Source of the DNA: Cyanoderma ruficeps
Taxonomy: Eukaryota > Chordata > Aves > Passeriformes > Timaliidae
Assembly (NCBI GenBank): GCA_008694505.1
Contig: VZDJ01004378.1
Coordinates: 15,386,148 to 15,450,147, forward strand
DNA: 64,000 bases
Direction: 5' to 3'
Both the position numbers and the translations under genes were made by a program. Numbering within the stretch: the first letter of the stretch is position 1; each line of letters begins with the position of its first letter. Positions 25,801 through 38,900 of this stretch are shown in pieces. Below the pieces are notes generated by a model. It ran no database searches, had not been told where the DNA came from, and was given only the letters and a program-made list of their open reading frames with translations.

Positions 25801-26939
25801 GTCAAATAAACCTCCACACATTCAGCCGGAGTTACTTCTAGGCTCCAAATACATCCTGTAAAAGAGCCAAGCTACATTTGTGCCATGGAGCCGTGTTTTC
25901 AGATCCAAAGTAGTGGGGCAGCAACTTTATAGCTGCACTTCAGTTTCACAGCAAAATCATTTATCTCTACTAATTTCACAGAGATGAACTTCACAGATAT
26001 GAAATAGCGGTGTTGTATCACTGTCTTTCCCCCACACCCCTGCCAATTTCAAAGGGACATTCACTGTCTTGTCGTTTGGAGATCTTAATTGTTGTGCTGG
26101 CTATGACAGAAAAAACATATCTCCCAATTAACCACTTTTTCCATGTAATTATTCCCTCTCTATTTTCTGGAATGAGGAAGGGGTCACACACAAAAGGAAT
26201 GTGTTTTGCAAGGAGAGGAAGCAGAGTTAGAGAGAAACACAGGATTCTGCATTCCTCTTTTGATCATGATGTGTTCAGCAGATCTTTTATCTTAAACTTT
26301 TCCAGAACAACCTTTGCTATGGACAATAGACCATTGCAGCAGTCAGAGCTGTTGCATGGTGATATGTCTAATGATAAACTTAAAAAATGAACATGAACCT
26401 AAATACCTAACTACCCTCATGGTGCTTTTTGGGTACTTTCTGTACTTAACAGCTCACCTTTTTTTTACCTAAGTGTTCATGCCACTCATTTGCTTCAGAG
26501 AAGACTGCTGTGTCTCAAGCAGAATAGACTCATCTGAGTGATCAAAACTTATTTCAGTCAAAATACTAACCAACAAAATACTTCACAGTTTTCTCATTGT
26601 CCTCTAAAAACCCAAGGAAATATCACATCCAAGGCATTCTGCTGGCCATATTGTTGCAGCTCCTCTTCCATGTGGATGGTCCACAAGGGGCTCAAAACCA
26701 TTGTAGTACTATTGTACTTCCAGGGACAAGTATGGAGTTACAAGCGGTGTTACTGCAGTATCAAATTATTCCTCTAAAAAGACCAGAAGTGGTATGTCCT
26801 AAACAAATGAAATTCTTGGGGATTTCAGATACTTGGGGTCTATTTGATTATTTGTTTGTTAATTTGTTTATTTGATATTACTGTGTTTTAAGACAAATCA
26901 AAAAAAGGAAGCATAGTACAGAGGAAAAAACGAAATCAA
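22041..26939. other. Intergenic; microsatellite, no gene seen
   Basis: Contains the CTTT microsatellite and a G+C-richer part at about 22980-23830. That part includes a local duplication around 23553-23612 where GCCTGGTGACTG recurs. No exon with recognisable similarity was found. Confidence 0.5.
22771..22844. repeat. (CTTT)n microsatellite
   Basis: About 18 tetranucleotide units on the plus strand, with two interruptions by extra T in the first 30 bp and an uninterrupted run after that. Likely length-polymorphic. Confidence 0.95.
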
Positions 26940-27325
26940 ATATTTGATGAAAGGCTGGGAGAGCTGGGGTTATTCAGCTTGGAGAAGACTTCAAGAAGAC
27001 CTTATTGCAGCCTTTCCATATATAAAGGGGGCTTATAAAAAAGACAGAAATACTTTTTACCAGGTCCTGTAGTGACTGGGGCAATGGTTTTAAAATTAAG
27101 GAGGGTAGGATTAGAGTGGACACAAGGAAGAAATTCTTGACTGTGAGGGTGGTGAGACACTGGAACAGGTTGCTCAAGAGAATCTGTAGATGCCCCATGC
27201 CTGGAAGTGCTCCAGGTCAGGTTGGATGGGGGCTCTGGACAACCTGGTCTAGTGAAAGGTGGGAGTTGGAACTAGATGATACTTAAGGTCCTTTCCATTC
27301 CAAACCATTCTGTGGTTCTACATTA
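26940..27325 (+). mobile_element. CR1 LINE 3' fragment, plus strand
   Basis: Typical CR1 3' sequence in sense orientation: GGGTTATTCAGCTTGGAGAAG, GGTGAGACACTGGAACAGG, a GTTGGATGGGGGCTCTGGAC-like block, and the end CATTCTGTGGTTCTA. 5'-truncated at about 385 bp, as most avian CR1 copies are. Confidence 0.9.
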
Positions 27326-30300
27326 CTAATCACATATTGTAAAGATGCTCAGAAACAATTACCAAAACCTTCAGTGATCCCTGTTTCAGCTCCCTGGTGG
27401 CAACAAAGATCCGCTTCCGGGGGGCACTATGCACACTTCACTTGGTTGCTGCCCATTTTCAAACACCAACTAGTGGGGCCCTCTGGTGCTGGGGAAGTTC
27501 CTATTCTCACTGACCACAAAGGCACATGGAAGGGAATAGAAACTCGGAACTCACCTCTCCCTAGAAACCTCTTACGTCTCATTTTTAAGTGGATTGCTGT
27601 AAGTTGTGACATCTAAACCACTCAGGATCCCTCAACTGTCAAACTAGGTTAACACTTCAGCTGTGTTTCAAACACAGTTGATTCCTTTTAGGAATATGCC
27701 TTGGATGTGGAACTATCACTCAGTTAGTCTTACACAGGATAAATACAGTAAAGCAGTACAGTCAATTCCTTTATTGTTGCTGTAAAAGGGGAGAAATCTT
27801 TATGCCTTTACACAAAAAGAGTGGTTTAAAAAACAATGAGTGGATTGTGCTGAATATTCATTTTACTTTTTTAACAGTGACACCATCTGGGAGATGTATA
27901 TGTTTGGCAATCACTCTCCAGATAGACCAAGGGAGACGTGATACCCACAGCAGTCACTGAAGGGTGGAATTGCATGCTGAGAGCAGCCATGACCTTAATT
28001 AAATACTCAGACTTTCAGCTGGATTGCCTAATTCGAAGAAAGCCAGAGTCCAGCACGCAAGCAGCTCCCATAGTACCCAAATTTGTCCAACAAAATCTGG
28101 CAATTTGTAGTAGGAGCGCTGGGGAAAACTCCAGCCCAGGGTCATGGCAGGCTCCATTTGGGCAAGGCTCTTGCAAATTAGAGATGATGGATAGCACAGA
28201 AACTTGATCCACAAGGTGTAAAAAACACAGTGGGGCATCCTTTCCGAATACTGCCTGCTGGAGAATTTGTGGAGTCCCACTGGTCCTTGCCTAGGAGTGA
28301 GGCTCACTGGGATGTCTGGGCAGGAAGGATGCAGCAAGTGTAGCACGCTGATTAAGGGATACGTATAATTAAGGGTTGTAAAGTCAAACACTCAGAGCAG
28401 CCAGAGCGAGTTAGCTCTGCAAGCCCTGCACAGTGCCCCAGTGCCAGCTCCTCAGCCGTAAAATCCCCCAAGCACATGCGAGGAAACAAAGTATTAGAAA
28501 GTACTTGTGGGGATGTCCCTCATAAGCATCTGAACTACTTTTGAGCTGTGGTTTGGTCAGATGGGGTATGTGTGTTAAATCCCCTGAAAAAATTCACATT
28601 TCTGTGGAAAGATTTCTGCGGAAAGATTTCTGCAACAAGGCTGTTCTGTCTTCTGATGGACTATGTGGAAAGGGATTAAAATGCGATCTCTTTAAGTAAT
28701 ATGAATGATAGAATATGGTGTTCTAAGTAAAAAAATATAGAGTGGGGCTTTTTTAAACTTAGAATTGTGAGGGTTCATTTAAATTGAACTTCAGGAAACC
28801 ACAGAGAAAAGAAATAAATCTACTCAGATCTCCATGCATGCCTTTTCCAAACCCTGCTGTTCTCCTAACCCGTTTGTTCTGTGCCCAGTTCATCTTTGCA
28901 CTCTTGCTGAGTGTGGGTGAATTTGCATGGCTGGACTGGGCTGCTGCCCCAACCAGCACCAAGGAGTGTGCAGTCAGCCGTGCTCCAGCAGAAGTTGGGT
29001 GGTGGGAGCCACTGAGCTATGGTCAGCCACTCAGCCACTCAGCAACCATCCTGTCAGAGAGAGGCAAGAAAAAATAAACAGCAACTGGGACACATTTCCC
29101 CTGAGATTTTTTTTTAACTAGACGCTTTTCTGTTTAAAGCGTCATGTCAATCTTGCTGGCGCATTTTAGAGCTGGAGAGGGTGTCACTGGTTTAATCAGA
29201 ATCTTAAGGTTTGGCTATGTCCTGGGTAAACACAGCACCTCATCACCTCACTGAACACAAAGTCGTAGTCACACTGAAAGATTTGTGGGATTTAATAGGA
29301 TTTAATCCCTGTAATGGATGAGAGCACTTTTGGCTGATGCAGTTCCTCTAGGCTAGAGCTGAAATGACTGCAAGACCTGGAGCTGCCATGAAGCCATGCC
29401 TCTGAGTGATACCTTGACACCCATTCACACAATTCCCCTTCCCCAATGCCATGCTGTGGGCAGTGCACCGGGGCACTCCTGGCATAACTTCAGGCCACTC
29501 CAGGCAGCTCCCTGTCTGCTGCAAGTAGGAATTTTTTCCACAGTAGGCAATCCCAGCAGAACAGGTGATGTAGAGAAGTGAGAGGAAAGGAAAGGTAACA
29601 AATCTGTCCAGCAGAAACAGAGCTGACATTTTTGAATTAATAGCAGTAAGTCTGGCCAAAGCTTTGAGTCTGGCTTTTGGAGTTTGCATCTTACAGGCAG
29701 CAAGTCATCTGGAACAATTTTGAAATTTTTTCATTCTAATTTTTTTCCTTAATATTCCTTGAAATGCAGCTGAAGCTGGAAGAAGAACAACTGGACCATT
29801 CAGTGACACCACATGGAGAAAGTGTGCTGAGTCCCAGCAGCCAGTGGTGCCTCCTGGTCAGAACAACCCCGTGACCATCACTTGGTGTGTGTGGTGGTGC
29901 TGGGCCCTGCTGCCCCGACACCTCTGCTTTGCAGGTGGTACCAGCACAGGCTGCCAATTCATGCATAGCAAGAACAAGAAAAGGCCACAATTCTCTCCAG
30001 TTCTCTCCAACAATCAGGTGAAGATGGGAACAGGCACTGAAAGAGATATGTTTGAAATCCAGTGGCATAGACAGAGCCAACCTAAAATGCAACTTCCAAA
30101 AAAAACCCCCAAAACAAACCCCAACCCTCAAAAGCATGTGCATCAGTTCAGTAATGGCAGCAGTACAAAAAAGGCAGTTTGCCCTTAGGATGTCTGTTTC
30201 TGCTTGCTTTGTGTATTTGTCCTTTGAACTGCTGTGCACACCTGGACGTAGCAGGATGCCAATATTAGATACCCAAACTATGAAGTACCATTAGAAGCCC

Positions 30301-32104
30301 TTTGTAAAGTTATAATTTTGCCAGTTGCTCCAGTTGAGACTTCTTCAGTAGAGCTATTGTGATTTAACATTTTATGTTCTTCTACTCACCTTACAGCTGC
30401 TGCTCACAAGTGCAATATTTGGCATCTTGCTCTGGCTAACTACAAATATCATTGAAAAAGCAATTTCTGTCTGACTTATTGTAGTGGATTGGTATTTTGA
30501 CTCTTTTTTTTTTTTTTGCTAATTTAAATAACTTTCATTTATTTTCCCTCATATGTATGTCCTGTCTAGCGTGTCCTATCACACTCTATCAGAGTGTGAT
30601 AAATTCTGTAGTTTATTTTTGAATGGCAAAATTGCTTCCAACTTGACTTTTTTTCCTGGAAAAGTCATGTCTTCTTTTAGTATATCCTCAGTTATCACAG
30701 ACTTTTAACTTAAAACTCTGATGTCAAGGACTGTCTCTTACACAGGAAACTTTGTGCTCTGACTGGCAAAGCCATGGAAATTTTGTGTAGACGATACTAT
30801 TTAAGGAACAGAGTTGTGGTACAGTGTGGACTTTGAGGACTATTTTCTCCTTTTGTAACCTTTCTGATGATATTCTTCTCGTGATTAATGATATTTCCAA
30901 AAATCAGTGGTGAAACTCTGAAAACAAAACAGCATTAAGCGTCTTTAGGGCACGTAGCAAAAATTTTACTCTGTATAAAAGAATACACTTGCTATTTTTA
31001 AGGAAGTACTTTCTAAGAAATTGATAGGAGCAGAAAAAGTTCAGCAAACATATCTGAAGAATTTTAAGTAAGAATTTTCTGTGCTTTTTACTGTATTGTG
31101 TGACAAACCACTTAATCTTTGCTACAGAAAGAACAAAAAGCAGGCAAATGCGACATTCATATTTGTACACAGCTCCTGAGGCATCCCTGGACCTACAGAG
31201 CAGCTACACATTTAATCTCAACCTAATATTAAACTCTTCCTTTCATCACTTTGAAGAAAAATATCAAAAAATGTTTCTTTCATGAACAGCTTTCCCCAGG
31301 TTTTCATCACCTAAATGTTTTCTCCTCTGCCACAGGCTGCCTCTTTTCCATCTTTTTTTTTGATCTGAATAGGGTGCTTTTGGGACAGAACTGACTGTGG
31401 GCAGAGGCTGAGCACCTTTCCTGCCCACATCTCCTCTTTCTGGCCTCGGTAAAGGAAAATGCCCTGCTCTAATGCTTCCAACTATATGTTATTTATTTTT
31501 TTATTTGTCTCCCAGATAATAAGATTGCCAGAAATACGGTATGTCAAGGGTCAGAAATAATTCACTGGATATTTACTGTTCTTCAGTGAGGACAGAAACT
31601 GCATTTCCTCCTTCCAAGCCACATCAAACAACACATAGCCCTTGACTGTTGCAAGAAGCAGCACCCAAACCTTCTACAGTCTGATCACAACACGACACAG
31701 GACCATTACCCTTGAACAGGAAACATGGCCAGGGCTGGACTATTACCTGCTCAGACAGAAGCTGAGTATGAGAAGAATATTCTGAGTACCTGAAGTGCCA
31801 CAAACTGGGCACACCAACCTGGCTGACTGGTGGTGCTGGGGGAAAGGAGGACGTGGTGGAGGACAAGTACAGGGTGTGAAACACACAGCCTTCCATGTTA
31901 TCCCCTCCTTGGCAAAGGCAAAAGAAGAAGCTCTTCTGAAATATGTTTTGCTCTTCTGAAATATTTTGAAGAACTCTGGGGCTAAAAGCAGATACAGGGA
32001 AACCAACCCCACAGTGCCACCGTTGTATGAGGGTGCTCTAGAAAAGCCATCGTCCCAACCCAGCGCTGATGAGACCGCAGGAGGCCACACAGAGCAGTAC
32101 TCAA
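27326..32104. other. Intergenic, immediate 3' flank of WIF1; no gene seen
   Basis: Short ORFs only. The longest, a minus-strand 167-codon frame at 29736-30239, shows no family resemblance and is consistent with chance. A 10-bp-arm inverted repeat is present at 30577-30601. Short tandem duplications occur at about 28600-28634 and 31926-31968. Confidence 0.5.
30577..30601. repeat. Perfect short inverted repeat
   Basis: Arms of 10 bp (TATCACACTC and GAGTGTGATA) around a 5-base loop. The following sequence is not a T-run. No associated gene, so no function is assigned. Confidence 0.8.
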
Positions 32105-32121
32105 AAAACTAAAGCAGCATC

Positions 32122-32127
32122 TTTATT
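32122..32127 (-). terminator. WIF1: Distal poly(A) signal of WIF1
   Basis: AATAAA on the minus strand. A GU-rich element (TCTGTGTGG, complement about 32084-32094) lies roughly 30-40 nt downstream, the usual layout of a functional cleavage site. Cleavage is expected at about 32100-32110. Confidence 0.7.
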
Positions 32128-32153
32128 TTATACATAACCATCAGTATAAAAAG

Positions 32154-32159
32154 TTTATT
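32154..32159 (-). terminator. WIF1: Proximal poly(A) signal of WIF1
   Basis: A second AATAAA on the minus strand, 32 nt upstream of the distal one. Its use would shorten the 3' UTR only slightly. No GU-rich stretch is obvious in its immediate downstream sequence, so the distal signal looks stronger. Confidence 0.5.
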
Positions 32160-32809
32160 ACATAAGAGCTGTTCTGTTTAAAATATATTATATTGCCTCA
32201 AGCTGATGCAGAAACTCCATACATTATAGCTCTACTTTGTTTACAATATATTATGTTGGTTAAATGGCACCACTGCAGTTTCTTGTTAATACACAAAACT
32301 GTAAAGCCAAAAATAACATTGAATTGAGTTATTCAATTTTTAAATTAGGTAACTTATTTATTTGTTTGTTTTTCTCAAGCAAAAGTCTAAATACACAATT
32401 TGTAAAAGTTTGCAAAATGCACCTTTCTTTTGTCTTAGGCAAATTTCATCTGTAGTCACTGAAATAATTCAGGATTAGCATCTACTGGTTTTTCTGCTTG
32501 AATATTGTTACTTAATTTTTGGAAAATATTTGCAGCTATATAACCAAAAAAGGAAGTTTAAATGTAACTGAAGTATAGTACAAAACACCATCCAAAGCAC
32601 TGAGAGAAGAAGCCTATATAATCATGCTACAGAAGTATTTATAAAACTTAAAAGGAATAGTAAGTGTCAGCTCAGTGGTTTATAATGAAGCTAATAAAAT
32701 TCCAGCCGGTAATCTTAACTGTAATGAACAGCATTTTAACATTCAGTCCGTGAGAGGTTAATGAAGGCTGTGAACTTTGTGTAACACGAACCATTTCAGA
32801 TGTTGGAGC

Positions 32810-32931
32810 TCACCAGATATAATTGGATTCGGGTGGAACGTGCCTCTCCTCGGCCCTTTTTGGTGAAGGCGTGTGCTGCCTGTGCTTGCTGCCTGCCGGC
32901 CTCAGGGCGCTCAGACCGCTGGCTCCGTACC
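32810..32931 (-). CDS. WIF1: WIF1 exon 10, C-terminal tail and stop
   Basis: The coding part is 122 bp. It starts in phase 1 after an ATTTTCCAG acceptor and ends with a TGA whose complement is at 32810-32812. It encodes 40 residues beginning [14 protein letters not shown] and ending PPESNYIW. The final ESNYIW and the basic RAEER stretch match the family, while the middle of the tail ([12 protein letters not shown]) differs more from mammals than any EGF repeat does. The tail is hydrophilic and has no recognisable fold. Confidence 0.96.
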
Positions 32932-35900
32932 CTGGAAAATTATCCAGTTCAAGAAAAGAGAGTCCACAGAAGCATGCTCGCGATCCACAGCTAATATTTC
33001 ATGTGGAAACTGTCTGGCCCATGTGAACAAAGGATTTTGCTTTGCCTTACAAATGTGCTCATGCCTCTGTGACCCCTCAGGATGAACTAAGTCCTGCCAG
33101 ACAGAAAAATGCTTGGCCTGGCCAGGGAGCCCAGGGGCCTCAGCACAGCCAGGCTGTCACTCAGGCTGGGGTTCACACGGGTAACCCCCACTCCAGGTGG
33201 GTCACAGTCATGATGATCTGCCAGAAAAAGGCTCTAGAATGGGATGTAAGCAAACCCCTGGGGAGAATCTGCACCAACTACCTGAGCTGGGCTTTGGTTT
33301 ATTACTGAATGCAAAGAAAAAGAACACCAGTGACCATAAACACCTGGGGGAGGAGGGGAAAGCCATCTGAAACAGGCTTACTAGAGCTGCTTTGTTGTGG
33401 AAAATGAAAGTGAACAATAAAAATGGAATCCAAAGTATTATGCTGTAATTCTTTATAGGTTCATTTACCCATCTCATTACTTAAAGCTCGTGGAAATTAC
33501 TTTGAAAAACTGAGTCATCTGTTCAATTTTTTAACCACTTCTTTTTTAAGAAAACAGCTTTACCAAAAAGCCATTCATTTGATTGAATATGAAACAAGTT
33601 TCTCAAGTTAACTATAAATCTCCTCTCAAGATCCAGTGATGTTTGGTTTCAGTTGAAAAGAGTAAATTGCACTGCATGCACATTAATGGACACTTAAAAT
33701 GGGGGTGAATTTTGCCCAAATGTCCATTTAACAGTTTCTTTGCTGAATACAAATAGAGTTTTGCAGTACTAAACAGAGCAGGACTGTACCCAAACTCCAA
33801 GTAATGAAGGATACAAAACCTTGGAGTTTATAATAATGTAAGACTATTGACTTCTCATCACAAGGCAGGTATGAGCTTTGGTTTTGTTGTACAGGTAATT
33901 ACTTCTTTGGTGATGGTCACCTAAAGTATGTATTTGTTTTCATCTGCTATCTGAGTTCTTTATAGGAAGAGTATGACATGAAGAAAAAGTTCATACCAAA
34001 CTTATGAATTGTAGTTTGTATTGGATCATTTCCTTTTATCTTTTTTCTAACCATAACTTATATTAATGGCGTTTCTCCTTCAGACAATAGCCTGAATACT
34101 TAAAACACAAATCCATTAGTAACAACAGGAAAGTGGACACCCAATTTTCACAGCAAACCTAATTTTCACAGCAAAATCCATCTTGCTTGGATAATACTCG
34201 GCTTTTAATGAAAATACTATATTTATTCTAATACATTTTGATGTGATAAAAATCATATGCATCAACAGGTTTTAATAAAAGTGAACAGTCAGTTGAGGCT
34301 GCAATGTAACTTTTACACTCCTTATGGCCGATTGGTTTTGTAGCTGCAAAATTTTTAAACTTTTCTATTATCGACACATAAAACACAACATGTGAATTGG
34401 TAGCCAATAGTGATAAACATTAGGATCTTTTGGAAGTATATAAAGATTGTATATTGAAGATCTGCTGTTAAAGTACTGTTGCACATGAAACATAAAATTA
34501 AATATGAAATTCTTATTGGATATATCCAATTGTATTTCAAACAATCATACAGTACCATTTTAACCTCAGTGAAATGAACTTTTGCTACAACAGATGATAA
34601 ATGGATCAAAAAGTACAACAGAAATTCATTTTGAGAACTTTAACTTTGCTTAGGGACAATGTATTCTGTATGCTGGGAAACACAGGTGGGAAGAGGAGGA
34701 GAAAACTGTGAAGTTGCTATGAACAGGTCTTGCATAATTCTTCAAGTTCTCCCCAAAATTTCTAAAGGACATTTTACTTTTTTTAAGTTTCAATCAGCTT
34801 TAAAACCTGCCAGAATTTTACTTTTAAAAATACCTACTCAGCATTTAAAAACTAACTGATATTACTGAGGAGTATTGAAGGAATTGGATCCCTTCCATAC
34901 TATGGTTGGAAGACATGTAAGGTGCTTTTCTGATGGATACCAGATTCTGGAATTTCTAATACAAAAACAAACTTGATAAAACACTTTCAAATGATTATGA
35001 ATTTTTTTAAAGCAGGTAGAATTATGGAGTATTGAAAACCTTTGTTTTATTGTTTGGATTAAAGATTAGAGAAAAAAGGTGTGCAGTGTCATTAATGATG
35101 CTGGAAAGGCTCTTGAGGCCGTAATTTCTGTACAGCACTGGGTGTGTAACACCTCAGATACGACTCTCAGGGTTTGTTTCTCACTTACTTTTGTTGCAGT
35201 GTCTCCCGTGCCAGCCTTCTTTGCACTGGCATTTGTTGGGCTCCACACAGGTGCCGTACAGGCCACAGCTGGGTTCACAGACAGCTGTAAAAAAGTGAAC
35301 ACATACACCTAGCCTCTTGACATTTCATCAGAGACAGTCACACATTCGCTTTCCCTGCTGTTTCACAGGGTGGGTTGGTCCTGGCACAGGCTGGGGCTCG
35401 CAAACTAAATCTGTGCCATTGCACTGAGTGCAGTCAGCCCTGAAACAGTCCACACTCATCTCTTTACCTGCAAGGTCTGACTCAGTCCCTGGCAAGAGAA
35501 TCAGGTTGTACAGCAGAGCTGAGCATCCACCAGAACCAGTGGGAGAAGGAGAATAGTTTCCAGGACCCCACTCACAAAGTGTTCTCATTGTATTTCAACA
35601 TGGCAAAGCATTGACATTTCCTTAAGCATTTCTCTATTACTAATCTGCTATTGCTGAGCTGTCATGCTGCTGGTTTATATGCTGCTCCAAGAGTACAGAA
35701 GAGACTGTGAGGACAATTCTGTAAAAAAATGGTTCAGGTTTCGAAATACACCTTAAGTCTGGTGTATGATCTATGTCCAGAAAGTAAAATAACTTGAATT
35801 ATTTTGACAACAGACAATCAGTACTGACATTATGTAAAGAAGATACTGCACTGTGAGCTTGTTGTTCCCACAAGGATGGATGCAGTAGCTGTGGTACTCA

Positions 35901-38900
35901 CGCTTTGAACACAGGTCTCCTTGGTAGCCTTTGGAGCACTTGCATTTATTCTTACCAGTACATTTGCCTCCATTTCGACAGGGTTGATGGCATTTACCTA
36001 GAAATTGAAAACATAGAAACAATGGTCTTAGTCCCCTGTGCCTACTGGGGACAAGTGTCTGACAAGCTTGCCTTGTACCCGAAAAGCTCCCTAGATGTTA
36101 GAGTGTGCACTATGGATCCATCAGAAAAGACTGCTGCAAGTCTGTGGTTCCAATTTATAAGCATTCTTCTCCTTTGAAAATATACCAGTAATTTGGCATG
36201 GCCAAAGATTGTGTGACCTTGCAGCTTTTGCCCCAGTTTGTGCCACTCTGACTCTGCAGAATCCCCCACATGACTGGTCAGTGTTGACTCCTGCTCTCCT
36301 CACCCTTCAGAGGGGAGGCTGCCCAGACAATGCGGTTCCAAAGAGTGGGATCCAAACCTGAGGGGGCCCAGCAGAAAAAATCTAGTGACATCTGAGAGCA
36401 GTAAGAGGCTCAGGAAATGACAGGTATGGCTGCTACTTGCAGACAGTAAATATACTGGCTGGGCCCATCGGCTTGTAGCACAGGCTGGGGAGCACCATGG
36501 TGCTGCTGTGGATGGTGCAATGAGGGATGTCCACTCAGAAAATAAGGGCTCATAAAAAATACATGCCCTTCTTTCCTGTTTGCAAAGAACAGAGAAACTT
36601 TACTAACAGTAATTGGAACTGGCAGACATTTTTCCAGGCTCTTGGTCTGGAAATTACTTTTCCTCACAGACTTTGCCAAAGGCATAGGCTGGGTCTGGTG
36701 GTGCTGTTGTAGGAAGTCTTGTTTGGCCCTGATCTCCTGGGACTGAAGAGGCCCCTGCTGGTGGAGGAGAACCATACTCAATTTTTTTCTTTCATACTGT
36801 GCATAACACACCAGGGACCTTCCCCAAACTTAACGTCCAATGTCCCATCATCAGACTGCCTATAGCTTGTTAGAATCTGTCTGCATTACTGAAACAATTA
36901 AATCTTTACTCATCTCTAGGAAGGGAAGCACAGTACCCATGAGCTCAGTCACTCCCAGGCTGAGGGAGGCTCACTGTCACCTCCCTGGGCACTCTTGGGC
37001 CACCAGGAACCCCACCTGCACTTTCCTGCCACCTTGGTGCCCATATGTACCAGTGTAGCTTTTCTCACTGTTGTCCAAAACCATTTCTTATCTTTTCTAA
37101 TGCCGCTACACTTCCTAGATTCTCCAGAGAAGTGGAAAAAAAGGCATTCTTCCCAGCTATAACACTAATATCTACCTGAATCTATGACTGAGCAAAAACT
37201 GGAACCTGGGGCAGCAAACTGCTTCCTTTCCCTTTCCCTTTCCCTTTCCCTTTCCCTTTTTTTTAGAAAAGTGTTAACTGAGACCTGCATGTCATAATTT
37301 AAGCATCAACACCGGCTTGCTGTGCTTAAAACCTCATTTCATGATCACAGACTGCCCTCTTGGGAGCTTAATATCACAGGGAGCATCGGCTTAGCCTTCA
37401 ACCCCTGCAGACCTTTGTGATACACAAAAGGTATTATCAATATAAAGGAAACACTCCTTCCTATTGTACATAATTGTTTTAACAGCCTTGAAACAAATTT
37501 CATAAGCAGCTGATGGACAAACTCTTCTAAGGAGAGTTTCTGTAAAAGCACAGTTTCTCTGCAGGAGCCTCTGGGGAGGGAAACTTTAGGCATTCTAATC
37601 TACAAACATTTGCAACTCAAGTAATTAACAACTGGAAAGAGCAATGCTAAAGAAATTAATGATTTTTCCTAGTTCATTAAGTAAATCTAGAGGATATGGG
37701 TCAAGAGACATGACACCAACTTCCACCAAGTTGCAACAGGCAAGCATTTGGCTCAGCACAGCTCAATTAATTTTGGCCTAAGATATTGTCACAGAATGAA
37801 TGCCACAGAAAGAGTAATTACTCTCTGTTACTGACTGAGAAATGGAAAAAACAACAAAACAGCTGGTGACAAGTAGGGGAGGAATCCAAAGCAAAATAAA
37901 ACTCTCTGGATTCAAAGTGAAACACTAATTAGAGACCATGCATATCTATAAATGGAAAAAAAAATCTGGAAGACTGTGAATGCTTGTTAGTGTTGTAGAC
38001 TTGGTTCAGTACACTTCCCAGGAGTCTTACAGAGGGATTCAATTATTACACAAGCACTGAAAACCTATACCCAATGTTAAAACAAAAACAACAATGAAAC
38101 CTTGCAATTTTCAGAAGATGGCTTTCTGCCTGTTGAAAAGTCTTCCCCCGTTATTATTTTAAGAATCCCATGACTGAATGTAGCTGGCCCGGGATCTAAG
38201 AAAATAGACTGAGTTGTGTTTCTCCTCTGGTGTTTCTAAGCCTTGTCTAGATTTCTTGCAATCTTCTACTGATGTGCTGGTGCTGGTGCAGTGCCCGGAG
38301 GTGATGACAGCTGTCAATCACAGTCTAACAATTGCAGTCCTGGCTTTACAAGAGCCAGAATAAGTGCATAGCTTCCCTTGCTCTCACTGGCATTGCCCCA
38401 GTTTAGGTCTTAGCATACTGTGATCCTGAATTTGCTTTTTTTTCTTTTGTACAGAAACTAGTTTAATGCCCATATTTTAATTAATTTGAGTTTCACAAAT
38501 AAGCCTTTCCAGGAAGTCAAACCAGTTGCACTTATCCCAAGCAGCAGCAGACAAATACGAGCTTCAGCTCTTCAGACAGATCAATTAAATGGACTGCCCT
38601 TAATTATACATGCTGTAATAACAGTTCTAAGAATTCTCCTCAAAAAACCACCACCAAACAAAAAATACATGCTTCTCTCTTTGAATCACACTTCAATCTT
38701 CATCTGAAAAATGTCAACAATGTTGACTTTTTGGGGACTGAAGAAAGAAATGGGGTTCTGCCAAACAGTCAAATTTGAACTTGATGTAAGCAAAGGTAAA
38801 TCCAGTGAAAACCCACACTGTTGTTCCTGTGGCACATGATCTGAATTTATATCAATGGGCAATCTTTATTAACTTCAAAACAATAAACTTTTGCTGCTTC

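Larger units (their letters stand above)
32105..32809 (-). other. WIF1: WIF1 3' UTR (approximate 3' end)
   Basis: About 700 bp of AT-rich sequence between the WIF1 stop codon and the poly(A) signals. On the transcript strand it carries several AUUUA pentamers (complements near 32262, 32339, 32387 and 32557), which are common in short-lived or regulated mRNAs. The exact cleavage site is estimated from the signals at 32122-32127 and 32154-32159, not observed. Confidence 0.75.

Noticed and set aside
29736..30239. 167-codon minus-strand ORF
   Set aside because: No recognisable domain, splice context or codon pattern; compatible with chance in a G+C-richer stretch.
30577..30601. Hairpin as a terminator or miRNA precursor
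   Set aside because: Arms of only 10 bp are too short for a miRNA precursor, and such terminators are not used in vertebrate nuclear genes.
1..32104. Exons of the expected convergent neighbour (TBC1D30 in mammals)
   Set aside because: Known synteny suggests a neighbour on this side, but no exon with recognisable TBC-domain or other similarity was found.
36410..36811. 133-codon minus-strand ORF in WIF1 intron 7
   Set aside because: Low-information, Gln/His-rich composition and no flanking splice sites; not part of WIF1 in any vertebrate I know.
37225..37262. Interstitial telomeric repeat
   Set aside because: The unit is CCCTTT (AAAGGG), not the vertebrate telomere unit CCCTAA.
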